Source: Planctomycetaceae bacterium (GTDB lineage: Bacteria > Planctomycetota > Planctomycetia > Planctomycetales > Planctomycetaceae). Taken from it: DNA of 48,466 nucleotides. The DNA is taken from assembly GCA_029259815.1 (NCBI GenBank), contig JAJDEJ010000025.1:1-48466 (forward strand), written 5' to 3'. Of this stretch, positions 20,072-28,740 are shown in pieces. A program made the translations under genes and the position numbers. Numbering within the stretch: the stretch's first letter is position 1; each line of letters opens with the position of its first letter. The notes beneath the pieces were generated by a model, which saw only the letters and a program-made list of their open reading frames with translations, was not told the DNA's origin and made no database searches.

Positions 20072-21715
20072 TCAATGATTCATCAGGAACTCGCTACTGT
20101 TGAGCAGTGCCCAGAAGATGTCGCCCAGAGCGGTGTTGCGATCGTCGTCCGAGTCTCCTTGGGAGGCATACTCTGAAAACTTGGCCGACTCGGAGTCTGT
20201 TGGCGGGCGATTGAGTGTCGCGAGGAATAATGCCTCGACCTTCTGAGGTGTGTCAAGAAACGGTGCCTCAGCGATTGCTGCAAGAGTGCGACTTTCGGAG
20301 AGGTCGGTCGCATCTGCGACGAACTCGCCGTTCATCAGTGAGAGTGCCTGCAGAATGGTCGACTGCCGTTCGGTTGGCGAGTCGCTGCTGTTCGCAAAGG
20401 TCTCGATGAACTCTTGTCGGCGTTGGTCATTGTTGAAGTTGAGCGGCTGCTCAGGATTGAAGGGCTGCTGATAGCCGGTCGCCTGGGCGATGCTGTCGAA
20501 GATCTGCTCCGGCGTGAGCCCCTTCACCGCCATCCGTGCGAACATGCCGGGCGTCTGCTGGCTCTCGTCTGTCTGCCGACTCGTGAGTCCATATGCACGC
20601 GTGGCTGTGATCACTCGGATGATGAACTTCACGTCGAAGTCATGCTCCGCGAATTCCTTTGCCAAAAGGTCAAGCACTTCGGGATGACTGGGTGGATTGT
20701 TCATCGAGATATCATCGACCGGATCGACCAGTCCGACGCCAAAGTGGTTCGACCAGATGCGATTGACCGCAGCACGAGCAAAGTACGTGTTCTCCGGTGA
20801 TGTCACCCAATCTGCAAGGACCTGTCGCGATTCGGAGTCAGCCGTCCAAGCTGGGTCGCTACCGTCAAGAAAGCGTGCTGTGGCTGTCCGATCGGTGCCG
20901 GGGATCATTACCACAGGCGCGAGTTGAGCACCCCGGCTGCTTTGAGCAGCCGGGGTGCTGGCATTCTCTGTCGATGCCTCCTCGACGTCCTGTGTCTGCA
21001 TCATCTGGTCAGGTTGAAGCGAAGCAAAGAACGCCGCATAGCTCCAGAACTCGTCCTGCTTCCATTTGTCAAAGAAATGATCGTGACACTGAGCGCACTC
21101 CAGGCGGATGCCCAGAAAGATGCGAGCCGTCGCTGCAGCGAGGTTCTCCGGCTTGGCCTCTTTGGCTCGATAGAACGCTGCGGGAGTCGGGGTATCCGGC
21201 TGCTGAAACTGCTGCATGTCTGCCGCTTCGTACGGCATCGTGATGACTTCCTCCACGATCTCTGCATAGTTACGGTTCTCAGCAATGCGTGATCGGAGCC
21301 ACGCTTCAAATCCAGGCAGGAAGGTACGAATCTGTTGATCCGCATCCGCCTCCGGGATCATGGCCGCCCGCCAGAGGTTCGTGTAGTGGACGATATACGT
21401 CGCCGTGCCCAGCAGCCGGTCGACGAGTTGACGACGTTTGTCAGGTGACTCGTCAGCCAGGAAGTCGCGCACCGCCGACGCAGGTGGAATGCGCCCACAG
21501 ATGTCGAGATACGCCCTGCGGATGAACTCCGCGTTCTCCGCATCAGGAGCCGGCGTGACGTTGTTCGCCTGCCACTCGGCCTCGATGAGTTGATCAATCT
21601 CAGCTGCGACACGAGTGACCTCAGCGGACAACTCGGCAGCGACCACCTGTTGAGTGTTCCCAACGGTTAACAAGACCGCTGGAATCGCCAGACACGAAAG
21701 CCAATGGATTCTCAT
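20072..21715 (-). CDS. DUF1549/DUF1553 protein with a CxxCH motif
   Basis: This is an exported planctomycete protein of 547 residues. A signal peptide covers residues 1-27. The DUF1549 domain includes FIRRAYLDICGRIPPASAVR and YIVHYTNLWRAAM. A CAQCH motif follows in RLECAQCHDHFFDKWKQDEF, which in this family could bind heme c, although no heme-binding evidence beyond the motif is visible. The DUF1553 domain includes ARAAVNRIWSNHFG, PPSHPEVLDLLAKEF and LTPEQIFDSIAQATGY. These proteins typically work with DUF1501 partners (one is encoded at 16282). An exact 15-bp palindrome lies inside the low-complexity linker after the CxxCH domain. Confidence 0.92.
   Translation of the reverse strand: MRIHWLSCLAIPAVLLTVGNTQQVVAAELSAEVTRVAAEIDQLIEAEWQANNVTPAPDAENAEFIRRAYLDICGRIPPASAVRDFLADESPDKRRQLVDRLLGTATYIVHYTNLWRAAMIPEADADQQIRTFLPGFEAWLRSRIAENRNYAEIVEEVITMPYEAADMQQFQQPDTPTPAAFYRAKEAKPENLAAATARIFLGIRLECAQCHDHFFDKWKQDEFWSYAAFFASLQPDQMMQTQDVEEASTENASTPAAQSSRGAQLAPVVMIPGTDRTATARFLDGSDPAWTADSESRQVLADWVTSPENTYFARAAVNRIWSNHFGVGLVDPVDDISMNNPPSHPEVLDLLAKEFAEHDFDVKFIIRVITATRAYGLTSRQTDESQQTPGMFARMAVKGLTPEQIFDSIAQATGYQQPFNPEQPLNFNNDQRRQEFIETFANSSDSPTERQSTILQALSLMNGEFVADATDLSESRTLAAIAEAPFLDTPQKVEALFLATLNRPPTDSESAKFSEYASQGDSDDDRNTALGDIFWALLNSSEFLMNH
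20927..20959. repeat. Perfect 15-bp palindrome inside a coding region
   Basis: Arms 20927-20941 (AGCACCCCGGCTGCT) and 20945-20959 are exact inverted repeats around a 3-nt loop. The hairpin lies within the DUF1549/DUF1553 gene and encodes a Ser/Thr/Ala-rich linker (STPAAQSSRGAQ), keeping the frame open. Confidence 0.9.
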
Positions 21716-21927
21716 TACTCCCTCACTGCGAAATGCGGGCAGGGGTCACCTCACTGAGCTTACGTCAAGACGATGCAATCTGTGAGGTCGAATGTCAGTA
21801 TACGCGGCTGATGACCGCGATGCACTTGGAGAATGTCTTACTGGGGTTGCACCCCAAAAAATCGTCGGTTGGCTCTCCGGACATGTGACCAGTAACTGTC
21901 CGCTTTCATATCGTGGGGCCGCCAAAG

Positions 21928-22034
21928 AAAGTAGTCGTCACGCTCCGCGTGATGACGCGCCAGCTCTCACGCCTGCATTCCTCTCGTTAGGTCTCCCTGG
22001 TTCTGTTCATCACGCGGAGCATGATGGCTACTTT
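21928..22034. repeat. Palindromic repeat, family A copy 2
   Basis: Arms 21928-21955 and 22007-22034 are inverted repeats matching at 25 of 28 positions, built on TCACGCTCCGCGTGATGA. It is the same element as 2290-2391, about 19.5 kb away. It occupies the gap 21716-22085 between the DUF1549/DUF1553 gene start and the end of the ABC ATPase gene. No gene is seen in that gap. Confidence 0.87.
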
Positions 22035-22085
22035 GACTGGCGAGGCTCAACAGGAATCTCGCCCTCTCATTCCATCAGCACGCAA

Positions 22086-23048
22086 TCAACTTCGCACCCC
22101 CTCTTGGGTCAAATGCATGAAGGCCTCGTTAAGATGTCGTTGGTCCTGTCCGAACGAAACGACTTGGACGTTGTGTTCCAGAATCCTTCGTAGAAGCGTG
22201 TTGGCGTCGAGCGCTCTGGACTCGCAGACGATTCGCAGCTCACGAGGATCATCGAGAGACGTGACCTCCCGGATGCCCTCTGACGCTTTCAAGGAATCGA
22301 CCAGTCCATTTGCGGGGGACTCCAGCTTGAGCTTATACGTCGGCTGCTCAGCATTGCGCTGGAGGAGTTCATTCATGGGACCGCTATAGCGGGTGCTGCC
22401 ACGGTCGATGATGGTCACGCTGTCGCAAAGTTCAGCGAGTTCTGTGAGGATGTGACTGCTGATGAAGATTGTCTTGCCCATCTGCTGGAGGGCCCGGAGG
22501 ATCTCCATCAGTTCGATGCGTGCCCGGGGATCGAGGCCGGACGCCGGCTCATCAAGCAGCAACAAATCCGGATCGTTGACGAGCACTCGTGCGAGTGACA
22601 CACGTTGTTGCAGGCCGCGCGAGAGGCCTTGAATGAGATCGTCCCGTCGTCCCTCCATATCGGTCAACGAGAGCACATCTCCGACAATGCGATCCCGTTC
22701 CTGCTGGGAGAAGCCGTAAGCGGCGCCGAAGAAGTCGAGGTATTCGAACACAGACATCTGCCGGTACAAGCTGAAGTGGTCCGGCATGAACCCCAGTCGG
22801 CGACGGACCGCAGGCATGTCCTCACGCACGTCATGCCCAAAGACGGTCACCCGCCCCAACTGAGGTCGCAACAGCGTGCAGATGAGTTTGAGGGTCGTCG
22901 TCTTGCCGGCGCCGTTCGGTCCGACAAAGCCATGCAGCGTCCCCGGCCACACCTGAAACGTCACCCGTTCCAGCGCCCGGTGTTCTTTGAATGAAAACGT
23001 CACCTTCTCAACGTCGATGACAGGTTGGTCGGGTGTGCTGGTATTCAT
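22086..23048 (-). CDS. ABC transporter ATP-binding protein (ABC-2 exporter type), second copy
   Basis: This is a cytoplasmic ATPase subunit of 320 residues. It has Walker A GPNGAGKTTTLK, the signature LSRGLQQRVSLARVL, Walker B LLLLDEPASGLDPRARIE and the switch His in IFISSHILTEL. The roughly 80 residues after the ATPase core form a C-terminal domain seen in many ABC-2 exporters (GldA/CcmA-like). It is the last gene of the minus-strand train and follows the permease after a 100-nt gap with a hairpin. It is clearly paralogous to the ATPase at 25207, sharing the Walker B-DPRARIE block, so the permease probably works with one or both ATPases as a heteromeric exporter. Confidence 0.93.
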   Translation of the reverse strand: MNTSTPDQPVIDVEKVTFSFKEHRALERVTFQVWPGTLHGFVGPNGAGKTTTLKLICTLLRPQLGRVTVFGHDVREDMPAVRRRLGFMPDHFSLYRQMSVFEYLDFFGAAYGFSQQERDRIVGDVLSLTDMEGRRDDLIQGLSRGLQQRVSLARVLVNDPDLLLLDEPASGLDPRARIELMEILRALQQMGKTIFISSHILTELAELCDSVTIIDRGSTRYSGPMNELLQRNAEQPTYKLKLESPANGLVDSLKASEGIREVTSLDDPRELRIVCESRALDANTLLRRILEHNVQVVSFGQDQRHLNEAFMHLTQEGVRS

Positions 23049-23065
23049 GGTGTCTCGTGCAAAGG

Positions 23066-23140
23066 GTTGAATGTCGAACGTCGAAGGTTGAGGGACAAGG
23101 ACCGAACTGCATGTTCGACCCTCGACATTCGATCTTCAAC
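23066..23140. repeat. Imperfect palindrome in the permease/ATPase gap
   Basis: The stretch from 23066 (GTTGAATGTCGAACGTCGAA) and the stretch ending at 23140 are inverted and imperfect, both made of TCGAA/TGTCGA units. They fill the 100-nt gap between the ABC-2 permease and the ABC ATPase. Confidence 0.65.
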
Positions 23141-23148
23141 ACGACCGA

Positions 23149-24945
23149 TCATCGCGGTTCCGCTCGCCCCAGATGACGGCTCGCATCCCGCAGGCACTTT
23201 CCGCGAATGAGCAGCACCATCATCCCATAGAACAGGAAGTTCAGCACGACAGCAAGCCACGGCGGTCTAATTATCTGATGGAGATCTGTGAATTCCGTGA
23301 ACGGAATGATCGTGGCTGGTGAAGCAAGCATCAGGAACATCAGTGAGTCTTCTGGTCCCGTTGTGAACATTACGAAGATCGGTATCAAGAGCAGCAAGGG
23401 CCCCAGACACCAGCCAACAATCGCTGCCAGCGATCCAAACAAGGCCCGTGACTGTGTTTTCATCCGCATACCGAAGTACAACGACAGCCAGGCGGCCAGC
23501 GGCAGATAGATGAACACGGCCAGCAGCGATGAAACGAGGTACAACCCGGATGAACTCCGACCACCCCACCGTGGCGTGATGATGCCTCGCAGCCATGTCT
23601 CGAACAGGATGATCGTCAGCAGGGGCACAGCGACGACAAACAACAGTCGCCACAGCCCGCGCAGCTTCTGTGAGACAATCTCTTCCGTCGACAACGGCGT
23701 GGTCAGCAGCACGTCGAGTGTCTCGTGTGTGCGTTCTCCGGAAATCAAGCTGGATGCCTTCACCACAACCAAGAGGACGGCAAGCATCCACATCAGAAAA
23801 AACATCAGCGATAGCTCATCAGGAATTCCGTGTCCGACTTCAAGGATCACCATCAGCAAGCAGACCGCCAGCACGGGCGCTTCAAGCACAAGGAACACGC
23901 GAATGAGATACCGCACTGTCCCCAGCGACTTCTTCCGCGTCTCCCGCCACGCGATCGGCTCGGACTCCGGCAGCGTCGTCGCATCGCTGAACACCACGCG
24001 CCCCTTCGTCAACCGGTTCTCATTCAACCGGACGAACAGACCATCCAACTTGCGGAACCACGACAGCACCGCGTTCCCAGGCGGTACGAAAGCTCTCCGC
24101 ACGAGAAACACCCGCGACAGAATCAGAAGGATCACCACGGTTAAGATTGACGGCAGACTTCGAGCGAAGATGAGCGTTGGCGTCGTCGTCACGATGAGGT
24201 TTTCAAACAGCATGGCCGGCGGAACCCAAGCGAGCAGCACCTGCTCTCGACGTGCGAACACTGGGCTGCCAAAAACCGGCTCGAAAACAAAATTCCACAT
24301 TTCCTGTATCGCCTGCAGCCCCGACTCTCTCGCGTCGAACAGGCTCCACAGGTAAATCGGACCGAAGTAGAACAGGAATCCCAACAGGTACGTTCCCACG
24401 AACGCCCCCGTCGTCGAGCGAAACAGGCACGAACACATCAGCGCGAATGCACCCACCTGCAAAGTTGTGAGCAGCAGTGCCCATGACATGACGATGATGT
24501 TCTCCGCATTGACGCCGCCCATGGAGTACGCAAATGCCAACAGCGGCAGGGAGAGCATCAGGAACGTCAACATCGTGAAGCAACGGCCAATGTACTTCTC
24601 TAACACGATCGTCCACGGCCCCAGCTTCGTCAGGAACAACAGCCCCAGCGTCTTGCGTTCCTTTTCCGATGTAATCACCGTGCAGGTGATCGCCGGCATG
24701 AACAGATAGATTCCCGCCAACTGAAGACCGACGAGCATCTCAAACACCTCACGCCCGCGTCCCAGCACTGACAGCGGATTCGTGACTCCCTCACGGATCA
24801 CGCTGTAGAACATCATCAACCCGCCGGCGAACAGCAGGAAGGCATACACCGTCCGCAGCACATACGTCCGCTTCCGCGCAGACTGCTCCAGCAGCTCCTT
24901 CGTGAGCAGCGGCAGGCCGAGACGGAGACGACGCGATGAATTCAT
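23149..24945 (-). CDS. ABC-2 type transporter permease
   Basis: This is an integral membrane protein of 598 residues with roughly twelve hydrophobic segments arranged as two similar halves. Each half begins with a cytoplasmic LLTKELLEQ- or ETRKKSLGT-like coupling region followed by a membrane cluster (first half YVLRTVYAFLLFAGGLMMF onward; second half VRYLIRVFLVLEAPVLAVCL onward). TSEKERKTLGLLFLTKL and SGERTHETLDVLLTTPLS are the repeated conserved loops typical of ABC-2 permeases. The ATG at 24945 is used; the TTG-started extension to 24990 is not needed. It lies between two ABC ATPase genes, so the set encodes a complete exporter with two ATPases. The substrate is unknown. Confidence 0.9.
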   Translation of the reverse strand: MNSSRRLRLGLPLLTKELLEQSARKRTYVLRTVYAFLLFAGGLMMFYSVIREGVTNPLSVLGRGREVFEMLVGLQLAGIYLFMPAITCTVITSEKERKTLGLLFLTKLGPWTIVLEKYIGRCFTMLTFLMLSLPLLAFAYSMGGVNAENIIVMSWALLLTTLQVGAFALMCSCLFRSTTGAFVGTYLLGFLFYFGPIYLWSLFDARESGLQAIQEMWNFVFEPVFGSPVFARREQVLLAWVPPAMLFENLIVTTTPTLIFARSLPSILTVVILLILSRVFLVRRAFVPPGNAVLSWFRKLDGLFVRLNENRLTKGRVVFSDATTLPESEPIAWRETRKKSLGTVRYLIRVFLVLEAPVLAVCLLMVILEVGHGIPDELSLMFFLMWMLAVLLVVVKASSLISGERTHETLDVLLTTPLSTEEIVSQKLRGLWRLLFVVAVPLLTIILFETWLRGIITPRWGGRSSSGLYLVSSLLAVFIYLPLAAWLSLYFGMRMKTQSRALFGSLAAIVGWCLGPLLLLIPIFVMFTTGPEDSLMFLMLASPATIIPFTEFTDLHQIIRPPWLAVVLNFLFYGMMVLLIRGKCLRDASRHLGRAEPR

Positions 24946-25014
24946 GGGCGTGGAAGGAACTGTTGATCTGTGGGTTCGGTTTGTAGACAACTTCTTGATG
25001 AGTCGACGGGTTGA

Positions 25015-25173
25015 TTCACCGCGGAGGCGCGGAGACGCAGAGGACGCGCGGAGGAAACTCTCTCTCGATCACACACACGTGAATTATCGCTTGACGAGAT
25101 TTGACAGGTTGCGACGTGGAGTCACTTTGAACTTCTCCGCGCGTCCTCCGCGACTCTGCGCCTCCGCGGTGAA
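25015..25173. repeat. 159-nt palindrome with 39-nt arms
   Basis: Arms 25015-25053 (starting TTCACCGCGGAGGCGCGGAG) and 25135-25173 are inverted repeats matching at about 36 of 39 positions. The type, built from CGCGGAGNCGC units, is found in many bacterial genomes. It fills the gap between the upstream ABC ATPase and the permease. Confidence 0.88.
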
Positions 25174-25206
25174 AACGACTCAGTGACAAGTTTACAACTT
25201 TCGTAG

Positions 25207-26139
25207 TCACGACGTTTTTCCTTCCGTCAACTTCATAAACGCCGTCTCCATGTCCATCGCCTCCGGCTGGAACATACGAATGCGGCCACCGAGGCGGACG
25301 ATCTCGGCGTGGAGGTCTTCGACGGCTGTCTCATGCTCGCTGAGGCGGATCGCAAGACGGTCGGCTTGCTGGTCGATTGATTCGACACCGGGAATGGATT
25401 CGATTTGTTCGACCAGACCGTTGAGCGGACCGCTGAGTTGGACGTGCACGGTCCGCTTGAGGGAGAGCTGCTGGAAGATGTCGTCAAGCGAGCCTTCGGC
25501 GACGAGTTCGCCCTGCTCGATGATGCCGATGCGGGTGCAAAGTTGGGCCAGCTCGTGGAGGATGTGACTTGAGATGAGGATCGTCTTGCCCATCTCCTGC
25601 ATCGCCTTGAGGAGTTCTCGCACCTCGATGCGGGCGCGCGGGTCGAGTCCGGAGGCCGGTTCGTCAAGGAGCAGCACGTCGGGGTCGTGCAGTAGCACAC
25701 GGGCGAGGGCCAGCCGTTGCTTCATGCCGCGCGAGAGGGAGTCGACGGGGGCATCGGCTTTGTGGGTGAGGTCGGTCAATTCGAGGACGTCACCCACGGT
25801 GCGGAGACGTTCGTCGCGAGAGAGCCGATAAGCCGCTGCGAAGAAGTGCAGATACTCAGCAGCCGTCAGGTCTTCATAGACGCCAAAGAAGTCGGGCATG
25901 TACCCGATCTTTTCACGGATGACATCGGGATGCCGGGCGACGTCGATCCCATTGACGCTGACGGTCCCTGCGAACTCCCGTTGCAAGGTGGCGAGCACAC
26001 GGATCGTCGACGACTTACCCGCTCCGTTGGGCCCAATGAAACCGAAGACCTCACCCTTAGGGATTTCGAAAGACACGCCTCGGACTGCGTGGACGTCGCC
26101 ATATCGCACGTGCAACTTCTCGACGGTGACCATGCTCAT
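25207..26139 (-). CDS. ABC transporter ATP-binding protein (ABC-2 exporter type), first copy
   Basis: This is an ATPase subunit of 310 residues. It has Walker A GPNGAGKSSTIRVL, the signature LSRGMKQRLALARVL, Walker B LLLDEPASGLDPRARIE and the switch His in ILISSHILHEL, plus a C-terminal domain of about 80 residues. The start ATG at 26139 lies within a 16-nt sequence that is repeated at 26340-26355, where the upstream gene ends. The open frame extends to 26247, but those residues come from the inserted element and are not family-like. Together with the permease at 23149 and the ATPase at 22086 it forms an ABC-2 exporter set. Confidence 0.93.
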   Translation of the reverse strand: MSMVTVEKLHVRYGDVHAVRGVSFEIPKGEVFGFIGPNGAGKSSTIRVLATLQREFAGTVSVNGIDVARHPDVIREKIGYMPDFFGVYEDLTAAEYLHFFAAAYRLSRDERLRTVGDVLELTDLTHKADAPVDSLSRGMKQRLALARVLLHDPDVLLLDEPASGLDPRARIEVRELLKAMQEMGKTILISSHILHELAQLCTRIGIIEQGELVAEGSLDDIFQQLSLKRTVHVQLSGPLNGLVEQIESIPGVESIDQQADRLAIRLSEHETAVEDLHAEIVRLGGRIRMFQPEAMDMETAFMKLTEGKTS

Positions 26140-26355
26140 TGTCGCTGCTCCTGCTGTCCGGGGACGCTCAGGTTTTTCAACCAACAGACATCCGAACTGT
26201 TTGAGCGTCTCCTCAAAAAACCTGGGTGGACCCTCGCCGAAGAGCACACCGAAATGATGAGAGGGTCCACCCTCCGTTTTCGAACCAGCACCGAGTCACT
26301 CTCCATGCCCTCTGGGAGAAAACGGATGGCGTCCCCACGGGTGACCATGCTCATT
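26125..26355. mobile_element. Fold-back insertion bracketed by a 16-nt direct repeat
   Basis: The sequence GGTGACCATGCTCATT occurs exactly at 26125-26140 and again at 26340-26355. Between the copies lies 199 nt with a palindrome: arms 26224-26235 (GGGTGGACCCTC) and 26272-26283 are perfect, and weaker outer arms around GCGTCCCC and GGGGACGC sit near each end. The direct repeat carries the ATG-AGC-ATG start of the downstream ABC ATPase gene and the TGA stop of the upstream gene. This looks like a target-site duplication made by a non-autonomous element. No transposase is encoded. Confidence 0.78.
26136..26354 (-). other. 72-codon bridging open frame created by the insertion
   Basis: On the minus strand an ATG at 26354 overlaps the stop of the upstream membrane-protein gene (ATGA). 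It opens a 72-codon frame across the inserted element, ending in a TGA at 26138-26136 that overlaps the ATG of the ABC ATPase gene (again ATGA). The peptide has no recognisable fold and is unlikely to be a selected protein. It could keep ribosomes moving through the insertion and preserve translational coupling. Confidence 0.4.
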
Positions 26356-28480
26356 CGACAGGCTCCTGACGATAGACTTTGCGGTACAGCACGGTGTCAT
26401 CTCCCTCGTCCACGGCGATCACAAGTAACCAGGAGTTCGGGTCGCTGCGATCGAGCAGGGCCAGATCCTCCAGCATCGGTCCACAACCGGGCGATGTCTG
26501 CGAGACGACACCGAACCAGCCCGGCTGTGAGCGGACGCACAATTCCTGCACGAAGTCGACCGTGCGATGACTCCACACTCCGTTAGGCATGTAGACCATC
26601 TCCGATTTGGCCTCGTCCTTGAAGAAGTGCTGCGGTCCCGTGAGTACCTGACGCTCGTGCTGATGATAGACGTATGCACTTGCACCCTTCCCGAAGGCTT
26701 CTCGAATCCGCGGCGTGAGTCGCTGGACATCTGTCGCGTCCTTCCAATTGACAGGCGCTCGCCAGTCGAACGCTGTCACATCCGCCAACTCGTCCGCAGA
26801 CGATGTGATCGACAGTGACCGATTGAGTTGGGGCGTCCACTGGGCAATTTGCTGTCTCACCTCAACTCGCGCGGGCATCCGACCGGCAATGACAGGTGCC
26901 CCGGACATGCCCTGTTGCTCGGGCTCATAGGTTTGTGTTTGTGGGTTGTATCGCCAGTTGGAGGCCATGTAGCTCTCATGATTGAGCGGCATGAACAACG
27001 ACCGTTGGTAGTCGGTTGTCATGGTCGTGGAACTCCCCGGGAACAGCAGTTCGATGCGGTTCTCTCTGAGTGGTCGTCCGTTATCAGCAACATCTCGAAT
27101 GATGAGCGAAGTGCGATCATCGTTGGAGGACATGTATTGGTTGGACGTCCAGACGGCGAGGCTCGTGAAGGCCACTGTCATCGCCGGGAACAGCACCCAA
27201 GTGAGCTTGCGTAAGCGGAGCATCCCCAGGAACCAGTAGTCGAAGGGGCCGATGGCTGCGAGATAGGTCAGGAGGAGCAGGAACATCAGCCCGATCGGCA
27301 CGAGCCTGAGCCCGGACGGCAGCAGTCGCTCGAGCATGCCCGACCCGCCGGTGACCGTCTGTGGATGCAGCCGTGATGCCAGCATCTCCAGCATGGCATC
27401 ATCCGTGTTGGTTCCGCCACTCCAGCGACCATCAATGCCATATTCTTTCGCCACTTGCTTGGCCACTTCAACATCCCACACCCGATTTTCGACAATACTC
27501 TCGACGTGATCTTGCTGGAGTTTCCAAAGGAAGGCCGTCGTTCGCCGCCACTCGACCTCATCCCGTTCACTTCGGCGAATCACTGTTGAACGTGCCAGGA
27601 CAAACCGTCCCAATCCGGTTCGCAGACGAATGGAATCGTCCTCCTCGAGCAGAATCAAACGGCCTTCCGAGTTGAGGACGAATCTGATCTCCGGCTGATC
27701 GCTCTCGGCGACCAACTCATCGAGAAACCTGAGTTGCGACTCGCCAACTGGTCCTTCTGGCAGGACCAGCAGACTCCCACCAGCGAGCGTCCAAGCGTGC
27801 AGGGCATCGAGTTGTTTCTGTTTGATCCGTTCAAACTCACTCGGCGGCACAACCACCACATCGAACGGGCACAACTGCAACGGATCTTCGGCAAGCAGAT
27901 CAGCAGTCATGCTTTGCGTGAGGGTCGTTATCTGGCTCTGCTGTGGCAGTGGGTTGCATGCATCGAGACTGAGCGTGTTGGCAAACCGGTCGATGTTCGC
28001 CGACTGCAAAGATGAATCACGAACCACCAGCACTGTCAGTCGCCTCTGTTCGATCCTTGGAACCCGCAAACGTAGTGTCGGCTGGAGGTGTTGCTCGCCC
28101 TCGAATAGGCAGGACACACGCAGTTCCAACTCGCCCAGCGGATCACTCGCATGAAATGCAGGCAGCAGCAGACGGTGGAGTTGCTCCTCCTCCATGAGAT
28201 ACAGCGGGTCTGTCTCGATGCGGGCCAATGTGCCCTCGCTGGCGTCGACAAGCGAAAGCCGCAATGACCCATCGAACACGCCCGGTCCATGCCAGCGCAA
28301 ACGCAGAGTGACGGGAATCGGTCCGCCACTACGAGCTTGCGGCGTCGACGGGTCAACCTCGACGCTGAGCGGCAGCTCCGCGTGACTGATGCTGGCGGCG
28401 AATAAGCTCAACAGGGATGCAACGGTCGTGATCGTTCGATGCACAGTCGCGGTGGGGTTGATCAGTGTGGCCGATCGCAT
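26351..28480 (-). CDS. Large membrane protein with amidotransferase-like periplasmic region
   Basis: The product is 709 residues from the ATG at 28480. A signal peptide or membrane anchor covers residues about 15-36 (TITTVASLLSLFAASISHAE). A beta-rich domain and then an alpha/beta region follow (TVLVVRDSSLQSANIDRF, DVVVVPPSEFERIKQKQL, WTLAGGSLLVLPEG). This region looks like a class I glutamine amidotransferase-like fold without a visible catalytic Cys. Two membrane helices follow (LVPIGLMFLLLLTYLAAIGP and LTWVLFPAMTVAFTSLAVW), then a long C-terminal extracytoplasmic part. GAGAGGGGGA from the adjoining repeat is the apparent Shine-Dalgarno sequence. By position it may be the auxiliary component of the ABC-2 exporter, as GldG-like proteins are, but that is inference. 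Confidence 0.82.
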   Translation of the reverse strand: MRSATLINPTATVHRTITTVASLLSLFAASISHAELPLSVEVDPSTPQARSGGPIPVTLRLRWHGPGVFDGSLRLSLVDASEGTLARIETDPLYLMEEEQLHRLLLPAFHASDPLGELELRVSCLFEGEQHLQPTLRLRVPRIEQRRLTVLVVRDSSLQSANIDRFANTLSLDACNPLPQQSQITTLTQSMTADLLAEDPLQLCPFDVVVVPPSEFERIKQKQLDALHAWTLAGGSLLVLPEGPVGESQLRFLDELVAESDQPEIRFVLNSEGRLILLEEDDSIRLRTGLGRFVLARSTVIRRSERDEVEWRRTTAFLWKLQQDHVESIVENRVWDVEVAKQVAKEYGIDGRWSGGTNTDDAMLEMLASRLHPQTVTGGSGMLERLLPSGLRLVPIGLMFLLLLTYLAAIGPFDYWFLGMLRLRKLTWVLFPAMTVAFTSLAVWTSNQYMSSNDDRTSLIIRDVADNGRPLRENRIELLFPGSSTTMTTDYQRSLFMPLNHESYMASNWRYNPQTQTYEPEQQGMSGAPVIAGRMPARVEVRQQIAQWTPQLNRSLSITSSADELADVTAFDWRAPVNWKDATDVQRLTPRIREAFGKGASAYVYHQHERQVLTGPQHFFKDEAKSEMVYMPNGVWSHRTVDFVQELCVRSQPGWFGVVSQTSPGCGPMLEDLALLDRSDPNSWLLVIAVDEGDDTVLYRKVYRQEPVE

Positions 28481-28482
28481 TC

Positions 28483-28663
28483 CCCCTCTCCCCTTGGGGG
28501 AGAGGGACAGATTCTGAAGCGACAGCGAAGAATCAGGGTGAGGGGTGGGCGTTGAAGTTGATCTTCCCAAGGTGACCCGTCGCCGCCCCCTCACCCTGGT
28601 TTCTGCGCTCCGCTTGAAACCGGTCCCTCTCCGCCCAGAAGCGCAAGACAGTGGGGAGAGGGG
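28483..28663. repeat. Palindromic repeat, family D copy 1
   Basis: Terminal arms 28483-28493 (CCCCTCTCCCC) and 28653-28663 are exact inverted repeats. Inner arms 28534-28545 (CAGGGTGAGGGG) and 28587-28598 are also exact. Copies are at 36510-36672 and 41111-41272. This copy is longest and its right half is diverged. On the minus strand it ends three bases before the ATG at 28480. Confidence 0.88.
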
Positions 28664-28740
28664 TGTTGAGGTGGCCTCCTTGCGACAGTCATCAATCCCA
28701 CGGGCACAGCCCACCCTGCGGATTCTTGCACCTCGCTCGC

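Noticed and set aside
23510..24355. 281-codon plus-strand frame
   Set aside because: It is the shadow of the permease gene; Ser/Arg-rich composition is typical of antisense frames of hydrophobic genes.
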